A stretch of 64,000 nucleotides of DNA, taken from Adiantum capillus-veneris (Eukaryota > Streptophyta > Polypodiopsida > Polypodiales > Pteridaceae). The DNA is taken from NCBI GenBank assembly GCA_014529385.2, contig CM043968.1, positions 4,762,001 to 4,826,000 of the forward strand. The letters run 5' to 3'. A model generated the notes under the pieces. That model was given only the letters and a program-made list of their open reading frames with translations. It did not search any database and was not told the DNA's origin. The first letter of the stretch is position 1. Each line of letters starts with the position of its first letter. Position numbers and translations under genes: made by a program. Positions 11,067-22,000 of the stretch are shown here, in pieces.

Positions 11067-14000
11067 TCAAGGGGTCAAGGTAGGTTGCAAATCGAAGGCT
11101 TCCAGGTAGAGTGATAACACAGTTGGTGACTCTGCAAGTTCACCTTCTTCCATCCACTTAGCATCCATTGTTGGATAGTTTCTGAACTTTACCAAGTAAC
11201 GCCTCGCAACCTTGCCTTTCACTTTCCTTTCTTTGTGTGCCAAAATCTGTTCAGGGACCAAGATCTCGTCAAGTTCCTCGACTTCCGGCTGATCTTCAGC
11301 TGGTATATCTTCTGGCACATCACCCACATAGGGTCTGAGAAGACTCACATGAAACGCATTGTGAATCTTCCAACTGTCAGGCAATTTCAGCCTATATGCA
11401 ACATCACTGATTATGTCGCACACTTGAAAAGGCCCATAGTAACGCATGCTGAGCTTTGGAAACACTCTTTCCTTGCCCTTCATCTTCTTTAACCTTGCCT
11501 TTTCAAAGCGTAAAAGCACCCAATCACCAAGTGAATATACCACTTCACGACGGTGACGATCAGCTGCTTTCTTTTGCTTTGCCTGAGTCCTTTCTAAGGC
11601 CACTTTGACCTTCTTGTACATTTCATCCATGTCTTGAACATACTTATCTGCTTCAAATATCTTGTCCTTTGTATGCAGTATGGGAGGAACTTTCTTGCCA
11701 CCTTCAACTATCTCAAAAGGTGCCTTGCCAGTTGATGAATGCACTGTATTATTGTATGCATACTCCACCAATGGCAAATACTGCTCCCACTTTCCTTTAT
11801 GCTCTGACACATAGCACTTCAGCAGATCTAGGACAGTAGAATTTGCCTCTTCTGACTGTCCATCTGTTTGAGGATGAAATGACGAAGAGAATTTGAGCGT
11901 GGTACCCATATTCTCAAACAAGCCTTTCCAGAACAAACTAGTCATGCGTGGATCACGGTCGCTAATAATCGACTGTGGCATGCCATGATACTTGAAAATA
12001 TTGCTCATAAACAAGCGTGCCATCTGATCTGGCTTTATCTTCTTCCTGACAGGAATAAAATGAGCCTGTTTGCTGAATCTGCAAATAATGGTCCAAATAC
12101 CATCATTTCCTGTCTGCGTTTTCGGAAGATCAAAGATAAAATCCATAGCAATACTTTCCCATGGTTTATCTGGAATAGGTAGTGGTTGCAATAACCCTGG
12201 TGCCTTTTGCCTGTCAAACTTGACCTTTTGGCATATTAGGCATTCTCGCACAAAGGCATCCACATCCCTTCTCAATGTAGGCCAATAGAAGAATGTCTCT
12301 ACCGCTTTAACTGTAGCATCGATACCACGATGCCCTGCATACGGTGGGACATGACTCTCTTCCATAACTTTGCGTCGCAATGGCTTTGTGACACACAATC
12401 TGCCATGCATCATCATGGACCCGTCTTTAAGAAGATAGTGTTCATGACGTTGTCCATCCATTAGTTGCTCGAAGACCCTTGCAAAATCTTCATCATTTGC
12501 ATACTGTTCTCTCATATCATCAAGTTCATGATGATAAGGAATCGACACAGCTGAAATTTGTGGCTTTCTTGACAAGGCATCAGCCACAATGTTCTTCTTG
12601 CCTTCCACATGCACAATCTGAAAATGGAACATGGACAAGATATTTGCCCATCGCATATGCTTCTCAGATAACTTTGTCTGTGTCAAGAAGTATCGCAAGG
12701 TCTGATGGTCCGTTTGGACAACAAAGTCTGCACCTAGCAGGTAGTGTTTCCAACTTAAGAGCGCATGAATCACAGCCAGTAACTCTTTCTCATAGACCTG
12801 CATGGTCATCTCTGGCCCTTGCAAAATTCTGCTCTCATAGGCTACTACCCTGCCATCTTGCATTAGCACAGCACCAATGCTACTACCGCAGGCATCACAC
12901 TGGACCACAAATGACTTCCTAAGATCTGGCAACACAATGACTGGATCCGAAGTCATCTTTTCCTTTAAGAGATTAAAAGCTGAAATCTCTTTCTGTGTCC
13001 ATCTGAAGGTGACTGCCTTCTTTTGAAGAGCATGTAAAGGTGAAGCAATCTCAGCGAAATTTCGGATAAACCTTCTGTAATAGGAGCATAGTCCCAAAAA
13101 GCTTCGGACATCATGCACCGTCTTCAAATTTGGCCATGACTTGATCGCTTCGACTTTTGCAGGATCCATTCTGACACCGTCCTTTGAGACAATGTGTCCC
13201 AGAAAGTGAATCTCTTCCAGAAAAAACTCACTTTTCTTTGCATTGATGAGCAACCTATGACTGCGTAGCTCTTTGAACACAATGGCCAAGTGATGCCTAT
13301 GCTCCTCTTCATTCTTTGAGTAGACTATCATGTCATCAAAGAATGTACCAACAAACTGCTGGTGTGGACGGAAAATTCTGTCCATCATCCTATTAAACGT
13401 AGCAGGAGCATTTGTGAGACCAAAGGGCATCACTAAAAATTCGTAAAGGCCAAACGTTGTTCTAAAAGCAGTCTTGTGCACATCCTCTGATCTAATGCGG
13501 ATCTGATGATACCCACTCTTTAGATCTATCCTGCTAAACATAGCTGCTCCTTCTAATTTGTCCATAATATCATCAATTCTAGGTATAGGGAACCTATTCT
13601 TGATGGTATTCTTGTTCAGTGCACGGTAGTCGATGCACATACGCCATGAGCCATCTTTTTTCTGCACCAACAATACTGGAGAACAGAATGGAGATGAACT
13701 GGGCTGAATCAGCCCTTTTTCTAACAGCTCCTGTACTTGGCCCATTATCTCTTTCTGCTGAGCCGCACTAACCCTGTACGGAGGCTTATTTGGTGGGCTA
13801 CAGCCTGGCACCAAATCTATCGCATGGTCCTCGGGTCTCTCTGGCGGTAATTGAGACGGTAATGAATCGGAAAAACAGTCACTATACTGTTGTAAAAACA
13901 TTGACCTTTCTTTATCTAGCACAGATAAATTTGATTCATCACAATCTGACACTTCACGTGCAAAAACCAAGTACGCAGAAAGATGCTTTTTCATTACAGA

Positions 14001-16181
14001 AGTAATAGCAGAAGCTGATACAGTAGGAATAGACTCCCCTTTAAGCTTTACATCCAGAATGTGAGTCTTTCCCCTGCTCTGTACAGTGATCTTTTTGTTG
14101 TAGACATCCATGATTCCCTGTACACGAAATAACCAAGGAATACCTAACAACACATCACATCCGTCCAGTGGCATGATGTAAAATTCTTCAGCATCTACAT
14201 AGGACTGGATATGTAGACGCAACTTTCCAATGATGGGTGTCACAGCCTCTGTATGGCCAGGACATGCCAAACCTGCCTCTGCTGTATACCCCATCTCTTC
14301 AGGTCTGATTCCCAACTTTGAAGCCAATTCTGGGGAAATGAAGTTGGCTTTGGCACCTGGATCAAAGAAGATAAGCACTGTTTGATCCCTAACCTTTCCC
14401 CATGCTCTGCAAAGCTCACTTGCATCTGAATTTGGCTTGTCGCCCACCATATCTGGCACTAGACCAGCCATGGGCTTCTTTCCTTTCTTGTCTTCCTTGT
14501 CATCAGAATCAGCTGGCCTTTTCTTTGTAGGACAGTTGTAGGCAATGTGGCCAGGCTGCTCACATATAAAGCATTTGTTCTCTGTCCTCAGGACCTTCTT
14601 TTGCTCTTCTGACTTGCGAGGAAAACGTCTTTTCCATTTCTTTGCTGGTCCTTTTTCTGATTCAGCCGTAGCTTTGTCTTTCCCTGCGTTGGCTGACTCC
14701 TGAGTCCCTTTAGGAGCCTCATTGGGAACGTGCTTCTTGGCTGAATTTTTCTTGCCTGATCCTGCCTTGACGCCAGTGTTAAATTCACAATCTTCTCCCT
14801 TGAGCAAACCATTGCCAGTGTTTGCTACCTCGATGAGCTGCGTCAAAGTAGTGACTTTGGTCTTTGTGCAGTATTTTCTCAATCCTTTGGGTAGGCCACA
14901 ACAGTATTTTTCTATCTGTTCTGTCAATGGCACAAATCTATAGGAAGTTACTGGAAGTAGAGCTTTCCAAAACTTCCGATTGTAATCATCCAGATTTCTG
15001 CAAGTGGCAGCATTAAGCTGGTGCCATTCTGTCATGACATCTGCTTCGAAATCATCAGATAACCATGCTGCTGCAAAAATCTGCTTGAAGTAAATCCATG
15101 TGGACGGAGCTTGCCCTTGAAGCAATAAAGTTGTCCACCATTGTCCCGCATTCCCTGTCAAGAAAGTGGCTGCCTTGCGGACCTTTGAAGCCTCTGTAAA
15201 GTTTCCCCCTGCATAGGCCTTGTCAAATTGCTGGAGGAATGAAAGAGCCTTCTTCCTGTCATCAAACCCTGTAAAGGTCGTGAATGTCACACCTTTGCCA
15301 CCTTCTTTGTACGGAGTTGGCCTCTCCAGCGGCGTTAAATTGTCATATGGAAGTGACTGAAACATGGGAACACTATTAAGGTTCATCTGTGTTCCTTGGC
15401 CGCTATTAACTTGACCTGGAAATGCCATATTTGGCTGCTGATTTGTAATTCCAGCCATACCAAAACTTGCTTGTGGCATCCCAAATTGTCCCTGAGTGCT
15501 TTGAAACCCTGGTTGCATACCCATGACACTGTACATGGGGTTAGGCATCATCGTTTGAGCACCCGCAAACACTGTTCCTGGCGTATAAAACTGATTTCCA
15601 GGTGCATGACCAGCCATGCTCTGGAATACGGATCCACCTCCAAAATAGCCAGGGTGTACTGAAGGTGGTGGGAAGACTTGTTGCATAGCCTGTAAGTTGC
15701 TTCCCTGCCCATTAGAACCAGCTATAGGCTGTTGAAAGGTGGCGGGCTGAACTGGTACAGCTTGAAAAACTGGCATCTCAGCCACCTGTTCTTGCACCTT
15801 AGGCACAGGTTGTGGAGACTGCATGTTCTCCGTCAAGTGTACAGGTGTTTCCATTGACTGTGCGGTATGAATCACCTGTGCTCGAGCCTTAACAGGCTTT
15901 TGAATATGATCCAGTGACCCAACTTGCTGAGACGGAACATGAGGTTGCAGAAAGGCTAAAAACCTCGGATTCTGCATTACTTGTGTGAACATAGCCACAG
16001 CAGTAGCCAACTGGGTCCTGAATATATCATCATCAGTCTGTGGTGGTCTTGAGGACTCACCCACTTCATGTGTCTGTTGACCCTGTGAAGAGGAAACCTC
16101 TTCAGTCACATCATCTGGTCTGTCAGCCATAATTACAATTCCCTGTGTCTCGTCTATGATCCCCTGTGTCTTCAAGCCCAA
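11067..16181 (-). CDS. Gag-Pol polyprotein of chromovirus B (1704 aa)
   Basis: One uninterrupted frame encodes the whole replication and integration machinery. A Gln/Pro/Met-rich N-terminus (about 50-290) leads to Gag with the NAGQWW motif. The CCHC knuckle CFICEQPGHIAYNC is at 537-550. The protease site FFDPGA has Asp607, with D-P-G replacing D-[S/T]-G. RT has YRALN, RIDLKSGYHQIRI and the catalytic FFDD at 947-950. RNase H follows (CDACGSS, Asp1096; TDHQTLRYFL; ADALSRKP). Integrase has an H-H-C-C domain (GHRG, CLICQ) from about 1280 and the catalytic triad Asp1347, Asp1408, Glu1444 with D-35-E spacing. A chromodomain-like end (VKGKVARRYLVKFRNYP...WMEEGEL) spans about 1635-1700. Start: the first in-frame ATG, 57 bp after the 5' LTR; a second ATG (MADRPDD) 17 codons on could be the true start. 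All catalytic acids are present. Confidence 0.95.
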   Translation of the reverse strand: MGLKTQGIIDETQGIVIMADRPDDVTEEVSSSQGQQTHEVGESSRPPQTDDDIFRTQLATAVAMFTQVMQNPRFLAFLQPHVPSQQVGSLDHIQKPVKARAQVIHTAQSMETPVHLTENMQSPQPVPKVQEQVAEMPVFQAVPVQPATFQQPIAGSNGQGSNLQAMQQVFPPPSVHPGYFGGGSVFQSMAGHAPGNQFYTPGTVFAGAQTMMPNPMYSVMGMQPGFQSTQGQFGMPQASFGMAGITNQQPNMAFPGQVNSGQGTQMNLNSVPMFQSLPYDNLTPLERPTPYKEGGKGVTFTTFTGFDDRKKALSFLQQFDKAYAGGNFTEASKVRKAATFLTGNAGQWWTTLLLQGQAPSTWIYFKQIFAAAWLSDDFEADVMTEWHQLNAATCRNLDDYNRKFWKALLPVTSYRFVPLTEQIEKYCCGLPKGLRKYCTKTKVTTLTQLIEVANTGNGLLKGEDCEFNTGVKAGSGKKNSAKKHVPNEAPKGTQESANAGKDKATAESEKGPAKKWKRRFPRKSEEQKKVLRTENKCFICEQPGHIAYNCPTKKRPADSDDKEDKKGKKPMAGLVPDMVGDKPNSDASELCRAWGKVRDQTVLIFFDPGAKANFISPELASKLGIRPEEMGYTAEAGLACPGHTEAVTPIIGKLRLHIQSYVDAEEFYIMPLDGCDVLLGIPWLFRVQGIMDVYNKKITVQSRGKTHILDVKLKGESIPTVSASAITSVMKKHLSAYLVFAREVSDCDESNLSVLDKERSMFLQQYSDCFSDSLPSQLPPERPEDHAIDLVPGCSPPNKPPYRVSAAQQKEIMGQVQELLEKGLIQPSSSPFCSPVLLVQKKDGSWRMCIDYRALNKNTIKNRFPIPRIDDIMDKLEGAAMFSRIDLKSGYHQIRIRSEDVHKTAFRTTFGLYEFLVMPFGLTNAPATFNRMMDRIFRPHQQFVGTFFDDMIVYSKNEEEHRHHLAIVFKELRSHRLLINAKKSEFFLEEIHFLGHIVSKDGVRMDPAKVEAIKSWPNLKTVHDVRSFLGLCSYYRRFIRNFAEIASPLHALQKKAVTFRWTQKEISAFNLLKEKMTSDPVIVLPDLRKSFVVQCDACGSSIGAVLMQDGRVVAYESRILQGPEMTMQVYEKELLAVIHALLSWKHYLLGADFVVQTDHQTLRYFLTQTKLSEKHMRWANILSMFHFQIVHVEGKKNIVADALSRKPQISAVSIPYHHELDDMREQYANDEDFARVFEQLMDGQRHEHYLLKDGSMMMHGRLCVTKPLRRKVMEESHVPPYAGHRGIDATVKAVETFFYWPTLRRDVDAFVRECLICQKVKFDRQKAPGLLQPLPIPDKPWESIAMDFIFDLPKTQTGNDGIWTIICRFSKQAHFIPVRKKIKPDQMARLFMSNIFKYHGMPQSIISDRDPRMTSLFWKGLFENMGTTLKFSSSFHPQTDGQSEEANSTVLDLLKCYVSEHKGKWEQYLPLVEYAYNNTVHSSTGKAPFEIVEGGKKVPPILHTKDKIFEADKYVQDMDEMYKKVKVALERTQAKQKKAADRHRREVVYSLGDWVLLRFEKARLKKMKGKERVFPKLSMRYYGPFQVCDIISDVAYRLKLPDSWKIHNAFHVSLLRPYVGDVPEDIPAEDQPEVEELDEILVPEQILAHKERKVKGKVARRYLVKFRNYPTMDAKWMEEGELAESPTVLSLYLEAFDLQPTLTP

Positions 16182-16220
16182 AACTGACCAAGGCTCACTT
16201 CTATGGGAAAAAGTGATTTA

Positions 16221-16238
16221 ATCCCGTCGATGGAACCA
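16221..16238 (-). other. Primer binding site of element B
   Basis: The minus strand reads TGGTTCCATCGACGGGAT directly after the 5' LTR. It begins TGG as required for pairing to a tRNA CCA end, but it is not the iMet site. From memory the closest plant tRNA 3' end is tRNA-Glu with about two mismatches; that identity is unverified. Confidence 0.75.
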
Positions 16239-17716
16239 TGAAACCGGCCTGTTCAATCCAAAAAGGGCGGTAGACTTTACTTTAAACCTTGATTTAGCTT
16301 TCACCCATTATTAGTCGTCTATTTTACCTGTACTTTCAAGACACAACAAAGGGGAAAGGGATACAGGCTGCTAGATTGCACCTGTATGAGTAGACAGACA
16401 CCAGATTGGCCCCTAACTTAGGCGCCCCTTTCGGTATTTCTTTATTGTTCAAAAGAGGGAATAAACGCTGTGGTTCCTACAAGCTGCCCCGCACAAACTC
16501 GGCTGAATTTCCACTGTTCCAGCCCGATTTCGGCAGCATAACTGTACTAGAACCCTTCACGGTCAGTATTCCCACGCATTGACTGACTTTCCCGACGCAT
16601 ACGGGCACTTTGCAAAACCTGGCGAGAATCTGCAGCACGCTGAATTCTCTGTTTTCAGCCCTGAAAATACGCCAGATCGCCTGTACAGCGGTCCCCTTGC
16701 GTCCCCGAACCTCCTGGGGGTATTAGGGTCCGTTTAGGGCCAAAACCCTAAACCTGCAAAAATACACAGCAGGCTGTAATTCACTGTTTCGGGCTCCGTT
16801 TCGCGTGCCGGTCGCATCCCTAGCAAGTCCTCGAGCTCCCGCACCTGTAGGGCTACTTGCCCTTTGAATCGGACGAGATTTCTGGCGTGAAACCTCTCCG
16901 AATTCACCTGTACCTGCAGGGGGGATTAGCCGCTAGCTAATCCAGTACCTGTGCAAGAGGCTCTTGCCTCGGCAATCGCGCATGAACCCACACAACTGTA
17001 CATTGGTCAAATGAAGAGCCCACTAGAGGGGCATAACATACTGCCAAAGGGGAGAGAGAGGGCAGTGCGTAGCGTGCAGGGCATCACTCCTGGCACCGCA
17101 CTGTGCATAAGAGGGAAAGCAAGCACTCCATAGCTCTTAACCTGTGACAGAGACTTGCAAAATGAGCCTCCCAGCTATAAATCACGTTTTTGCCTTCTCT
17201 ATAAGTAGTAAACTGGCCTCAAAGTGCCAAGTGTCACTCATTTGTGCATTTTCCCGCTTTAGACCCTCGGGTCTAAAAATATCTCACCTGCAGCCTCTGT
17301 TGACTTGGCCACAGAGTAACAAAATGATCCCCATGTCAAACTGCACGTAATGACGCGAAGACATTTTCAGGTCCCAAAATAGCAGTTCCCTAAATTTTAG
17401 GAGATGCTGCCATTATATCTTTCTAGGTCATCCGACCCTCTTTGTACACTGTGGCCACATCCAAAACTGAAATGTAGCCTCTGTAGCAAAGGATTCCACT
17501 TTGGCTAGTCAATGACCCCACTTGGCTAACCATAGTCCTTGTCCAACCTTAGTGCTCTCTTGCCCTCAGGCCTGGACTCCCTCTGGACAGTTCCACACTA
17601 GCTATGCAATGCAGGGCAGTTAGATTTCCCGAGGGGTGTTTCCAAAAAGTGAAAGTAAATAGATAATAAGAAAGAAATCAACAAAAAGGATAGATAGTAG
17701 TCACACGCTGGTGACA
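16239..17716 (-). repeat. 5' LTR of element B
   Basis: 1478-bp repeat of 9016-10493, followed by the target duplication ACCTG at 17717-17721. It should contain the promoter for Gag-Pol, read leftward. I could not fix a TATA box with confidence. Confidence 0.97.
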
Positions 17717-17721
17717 ACCTG

Positions 17722-17973
17722 TGCTTTGTTGTCAGCGGAATGCTTAGGTAAGGGGAAAATCATGAAACTAGAAGAGTAGTGAAGATCATGTTAATGAACC
17801 TAGTGTATCAAGGGCATGGGGGCAGGTTGTTAGGGGTGGCTCCCCAGATAGCTGCTGTAAGTTTGGCCTATGGATGGTGTCATGGCTCGACACGAGCATG
17901 GCAAGTTCTTGTAATTTTTTGAGATGATCAATAAAATTCACTCACCATTGTGAGTTTTGAAAAAAAAAAAAAA
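17722..17973 (+). other. Poly(A)-tailed retroposed sequence, 3' part
   Basis: A non-coding stretch ending in a polyadenylation signal AATAAA (17930-17935) and a 14-A tract (17960-17973), with CACTCACC between. This is the layout of a reverse-transcribed, polyadenylated RNA end (LINE tail or processed transcript). Its upstream part must lie left of 9015, because element B (TSD ACCTG) split it. I do not recognise the parent RNA. Confidence 0.6.
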
Positions 17974-17980
17974 GATACTT

Positions 17981-18065
17981 GATGACATAATGTTTTTTAC
18001 AACATTACATAAGGGCATCAATATATTTGTTGACAAAATGTTTTTTACAACATTACATAGGGCAT
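17981..18065 (+). repeat. Two-copy imperfect tandem repeat, about 46-bp period
   Basis: GACA-AATGTTTTTTACAACATTACATA...GGGCATC occurs twice in a row, just after the poly(A) tract, with small differences. Confidence 0.8.
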
Positions 18066-18226
18066 CTTGCCACATTTTCCTTCTACAAAGGAGGGAAGCT
18101 CAAACTTAAAGCTTTCACTTACACCATGCTCATAGCAGAAAGTCTTTGGTACTAAAACATCACCTTTGTTTAGTTGGTAGAGTTCTTTTCCTTTTGCAAT
18201 CATGGCAATTGTTGCAAAAAACTAGC

Positions 18227-18263
18227 ATCGATTATAATCGATACTGGTTGGATTATAATCGAT
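18227..18263. repeat. Paired AT-rich palindromes
   Basis: ATCGATTATAATCGAT (18227-18242) is a perfect 16-bp palindrome. A partial second copy, GATTATAATCGAT, follows at 18251-18263. A related but degraded form (ACTAGTATCAACTATAATCG) lies near 20120. Function unknown. Confidence 0.8.
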
Positions 18264-18766
18264 AACTAATTGGTACAATTTTTTTCCTTTTGCGATTATT
18301 GCACCCGCCCTTTATCACTTGGGTCATACTGGGTCGATTCCACAACCTATTAATTAATTAGAAGCGGAGATTCTTTCTCCCAGTATTGTCAAACTAAGCG
18401 ATTTGCCTTTGCCCCAGTTCTTGCATGCGTCCCCACCCACGATGCCGTCCCCCCCTCTTCTTCTTCTACGCCTACACACCTGTTATGCTGCTTTGCAATC
18501 GCTGCTCTGGGCGAGCCAATATAGAGCTACCATTGCTCTCTCCTTGTTCTTTGCGCATCCTGCGCTTCCCTTGTGGCCATGCTCACCTGCCCATATTCCC
18601 CTGTGAGAGCTCTTTCTGATCTATGTCCCCCCTTCCTCTCCTTTCTACCCTGTTGCATGACTTGAGCCACAGGTGAAGTCCCCTCTCCACTTGTCCATTT
18701 CTGCTACCCGCCTCCTCCACAGTGCTCTCACATGCGATACACTCCATCTACCTCGGCTGCCATCTA

Positions 18767-18769
<3 letters not shown>

Positions 18770-18806
<37 letters not shown>

Positions 18807-18817
18807 ACACACACACA

Positions 18818-18862
<45 letters not shown>
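18770..18862 (+). repeat. Compound (TG)n(CA)n(GA)n microsatellite
   Basis: About 18 TG units to 18805, seven CA units to 18819, then GA to 18862. The TG and CA arms are complementary and can fold back. Long ORFs through this block are repeat artefacts. Confidence 0.97.
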
Positions 18863-18986
18863 GCACACCCTACCATTCCCTTCTTTTCGGTTTGCCCTTG
18901 GACCTCCACATGCACCCTCGTGTGCATAGAGAGACTCGACCTCTGGAGACAAACCACAAGGTCGAGCGAACTGGCGATTGGACAAA

Positions 18987-19045
<59 letters not shown>
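18987..19045 (+). repeat. Compound (CG)8(GA)n microsatellite
   Basis: Eight CG units (18987-19002) run straight into about 22 GA units. It lies 125 bp after the previous compound repeat. Confidence 0.97.
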
Positions 19046-19047
<2 letters not shown>

Positions 19048-22000
19048 ATGCCCACACTCGCGATGCGAGACACAGAGGACACGCAAAAAATCCTCAAAAT
19101 TCTACCAATTTAACTCCCCTCCACGTGCTGTTTCACCGTTTTTTCCCTTTGAAGTATGACAGCATCTCCCACAGATTCCACCCAAAGAAATGAACTGAAA
19201 ATCGTAGAGACATACTCTCTTGGTATTAAAACTAGCATACTGGGTCATTTGTCGCAATATTAATTAATTAAGCCCAACGATTCGAGTGGGTCTGTTTTCG
19301 CTAAGGAAAAAGTTGCGGACCCGTGGTTCCCACGCTGTCTCTACGATCTTCCTGCTCGTGATCTCCCCGGAGCGAAAGTGCAGCAGGTGCACGCATGGCA
19401 GCATCTTTTGGGTGTGTCACTCCCTCACGGCTCCTTCGCAGGTGATCGTCACACAGCCCAATGTAGGGCTGGAAGTGAAGTGCAGAGAACAAGCAGCACA
19501 CAGATTTTTGGGAAATAGTTGCAAGAGCATCAATCTGTTGGCAGTAATACACACATTCATGCAAGACCACGAATCAATTCCAGGAATACAAGAGAGCACA
19601 TTGCATTGATCACTGTCTTACTGATTGCACTGATCATTGTCTTACTGCACTCCAGTACATTCTCGACTTCATTAAAAGAGTGCAAAACTCTTTTAATCAC
19701 TTGTAGCAGCGTGCAAAACTCATCCATTAATCACTTGCAACGGTACAAGATGACGAAGAGGCATGAAAGCATTGATATGTTGGTTACGTACCAATCCCGC
19801 GACGCTGATCTAGCCTCACAGAGAGAGAGATAGAGAGAGACTTCCGCCTCTATCGCCTCAGAGAGACCTACGCCTCCATTGCTTCAGAGACAGGTCTGCG
19901 CATCCATTGCCTGAGAGAGAGAGAGGAAGAGAGAGAAAAAAATATCAAGGCCCGCTTGCACATGGCATATTCAGCGCATTTCTTTTTCTCTGTCCTCCAC
20001 GTGGTAGCTCCCTGCTTTTTCACTCCCAAGCAATCCAAGGGATCTCCGAAGATGCCCCTTAATTCACCTGCTTACCAAAATCGAGCAGACATATTAGTAT
20101 CATTTAAAATTGCAACAAAACTAGTATCAACTATAATCGTCAAAATGATTATTTTGTTGAGTATATGAGTATACGCATGATTTGTTGAAGCTAAAAAGTA
20201 ATGGCTTGGTGGCGAGTAACTTCTATAAGCCTCTTTTATCCTTCAAAATAAATGGCTTAGTAAGTAACTTCAATCAGTCGCTTTTTAAAAGAAAGCTACA
20301 TTTGAAATAGCTTAACAATAACTTACTAATCCAAAGTGCTATAGATTATCATACATAGCCATGACAAGCAAGCACACCCATGCTTAAGAGATGAGTGATT
20401 GTGCATGCTAGGCAAGCAACAACACACAAAATATGCAACCAAAACAAACAAGGAGAACTAGCAAATGAAGGAGAGTGAATGTGAATATAAGATGAAGGAC
20501 TCCGTTCAAAAGCTGAGGCCAAGCTCTACAAATTTCATCAGTTCTCCCATTTCTTTGAAAAGTAAGCTCACATCCTACAAGTTGCTTCTTATACCTAGGG
20601 CTACATGAAGCATAACACGGTACCCAAGGCCTTTAGGGTTACCACCAATCAAAATATAATTACCAAGGAAAGTTATTTGGGAGTGGCAATACAAGGTGGA
20701 ACTCTTTACTGAGTATATGCCACCTCATTGCAAAAATCATACAAGATTACACAGGAATATATCACTTGATTGCTTTTAATACCTTTTTGATGAATCATTG
20801 TAGAGCAGATCCACATATGGTATAAATTAACTGTAAAAATCTTGGCAATGTAGCTCACTCCTGAACGAGCGGCTCCATGGGTAACTATAGATTGTGTCCA
20901 AAATCCCTGTAAATCTGTGAATCTTTTATATTTGACACGTATCCGCATATGCATACATAGCAAAAACCACACAAAACCATAATGGAAAACTCTCTGAAGT
21001 AACCCACACATTCATACATGAGCACATAACATGTGCATCATAATCCACAATGGAAAACATAACCTATGAGCAGAAAACCTCGACCATTGTAATCTCTGAA
21101 AAGAGGACTCAAAACCATAGACTAGTAAACACAAGTCAATGCCAAAATGTCTTGTGGAAACCTTGCCAACCTATGTGTCAACAAGGTCTGAAATCCAATG
21201 AGGCCATGCACAAAGATTAGAGAACAAAGTCTCTCAAAAACCGCAAAGAGCGTGCATCAAAGCCATATCAAAATTGCTGCCAAAATCTCTAAAACCTTAG
21301 AGAAGAGCACAAGTATGTCTATGTTGGTGAACAAAAAAGCCTGCCAAGTAGATGAGTCCAGAAATCACTTGTGTGCCAAAACTTATGAAAGAAGCTCCAC
21401 TGTAGTTCCAATGTGAAAGACTCCACCTTCAAGCATGTGTGTGCTCGAGAACCCGTGTCTCTCAAGAGACCACTGCAAGGGTGTGTAAACGCCTCTGTAC
21501 TTCATTACCCGAATCTACCAAAAAGCCGCAAATATCAAGCTATACACAAGCTTAAATTGCATCTTCAACCTCAAAATTTATGCAACTAATTTTGAGCACC
21601 TTTTTGCTCTCAAATGTACATTATACTCGCACACTACTCGAAAGAGAAAACCTAAAATTTCCTGTATACATTAAGTCTGAGCTGAATATCAGCAAATCAA
21701 TGAGGAATTTGCAAAACGTTTCTTTTGCAAAGTTGTATACCACATTGAAAGGAGGGGCATGGCGAGCAAAATTTTTAGATCTTCATTTTATAATGAAAAA
21801 AATGATCTACAAAATAGTGCTACTATATCCGCAATTTTTAGGGCAGTACCTTCACCTACACACTATCTTCCACATTGTCTTGTAAGCTTCCACAAAAGCA
21901 TACTTTTCCTTTGTCTTTACTTGTAAACATATTTTGTTTCTAGGGTTTAGGTTACTAATCTAAAGGTGCAAGTTCTTGCCATCCTCAACTTGTTTGTCAA

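Larger units (their letters stand above)
9016..17716 (-). mobile_element. Intact Ty3 chromovirus, element B
   Basis: An 8701-bp LTR retrotransposon on the minus strand. The LTRs are 9016-10493 and 16239-17716, both 1478 bp, offset everywhere by exactly 7223 bp, with TG...CA ends; I found no difference in the stretches compared by eye. The flanks are ACCTG at 9011-9015 and ACCTG at 17717-17721, a perfect 5-bp target duplication. Primer site, purine tract and an uninterrupted Gag-Pol ORF are all present. The C-terminal chromodomain places it among the chromoviruses. It looks recent and possibly still competent. It split an older poly(A)-tailed sequence. Confidence 0.97.

Noticed and set aside
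12479-12922. 147-codon ORF antisense to Gag-Pol of element B
   Set aside because: Shadow of the RT/RNase H coding strand; no independent start signals or homology.
18673-19193. Several overlapping long ORFs on both strands rich in RERERE or SLSLSL
   Set aside because: They are direct translations of GA/TG/CG microsatellites, open in many frames at once; no protein-like composition outside the repeats.
20706-21011. 101-codon minus-strand ORF
   Set aside because: No motif, low-complexity AT-rich surroundings, no supporting neighbour or intron signals.
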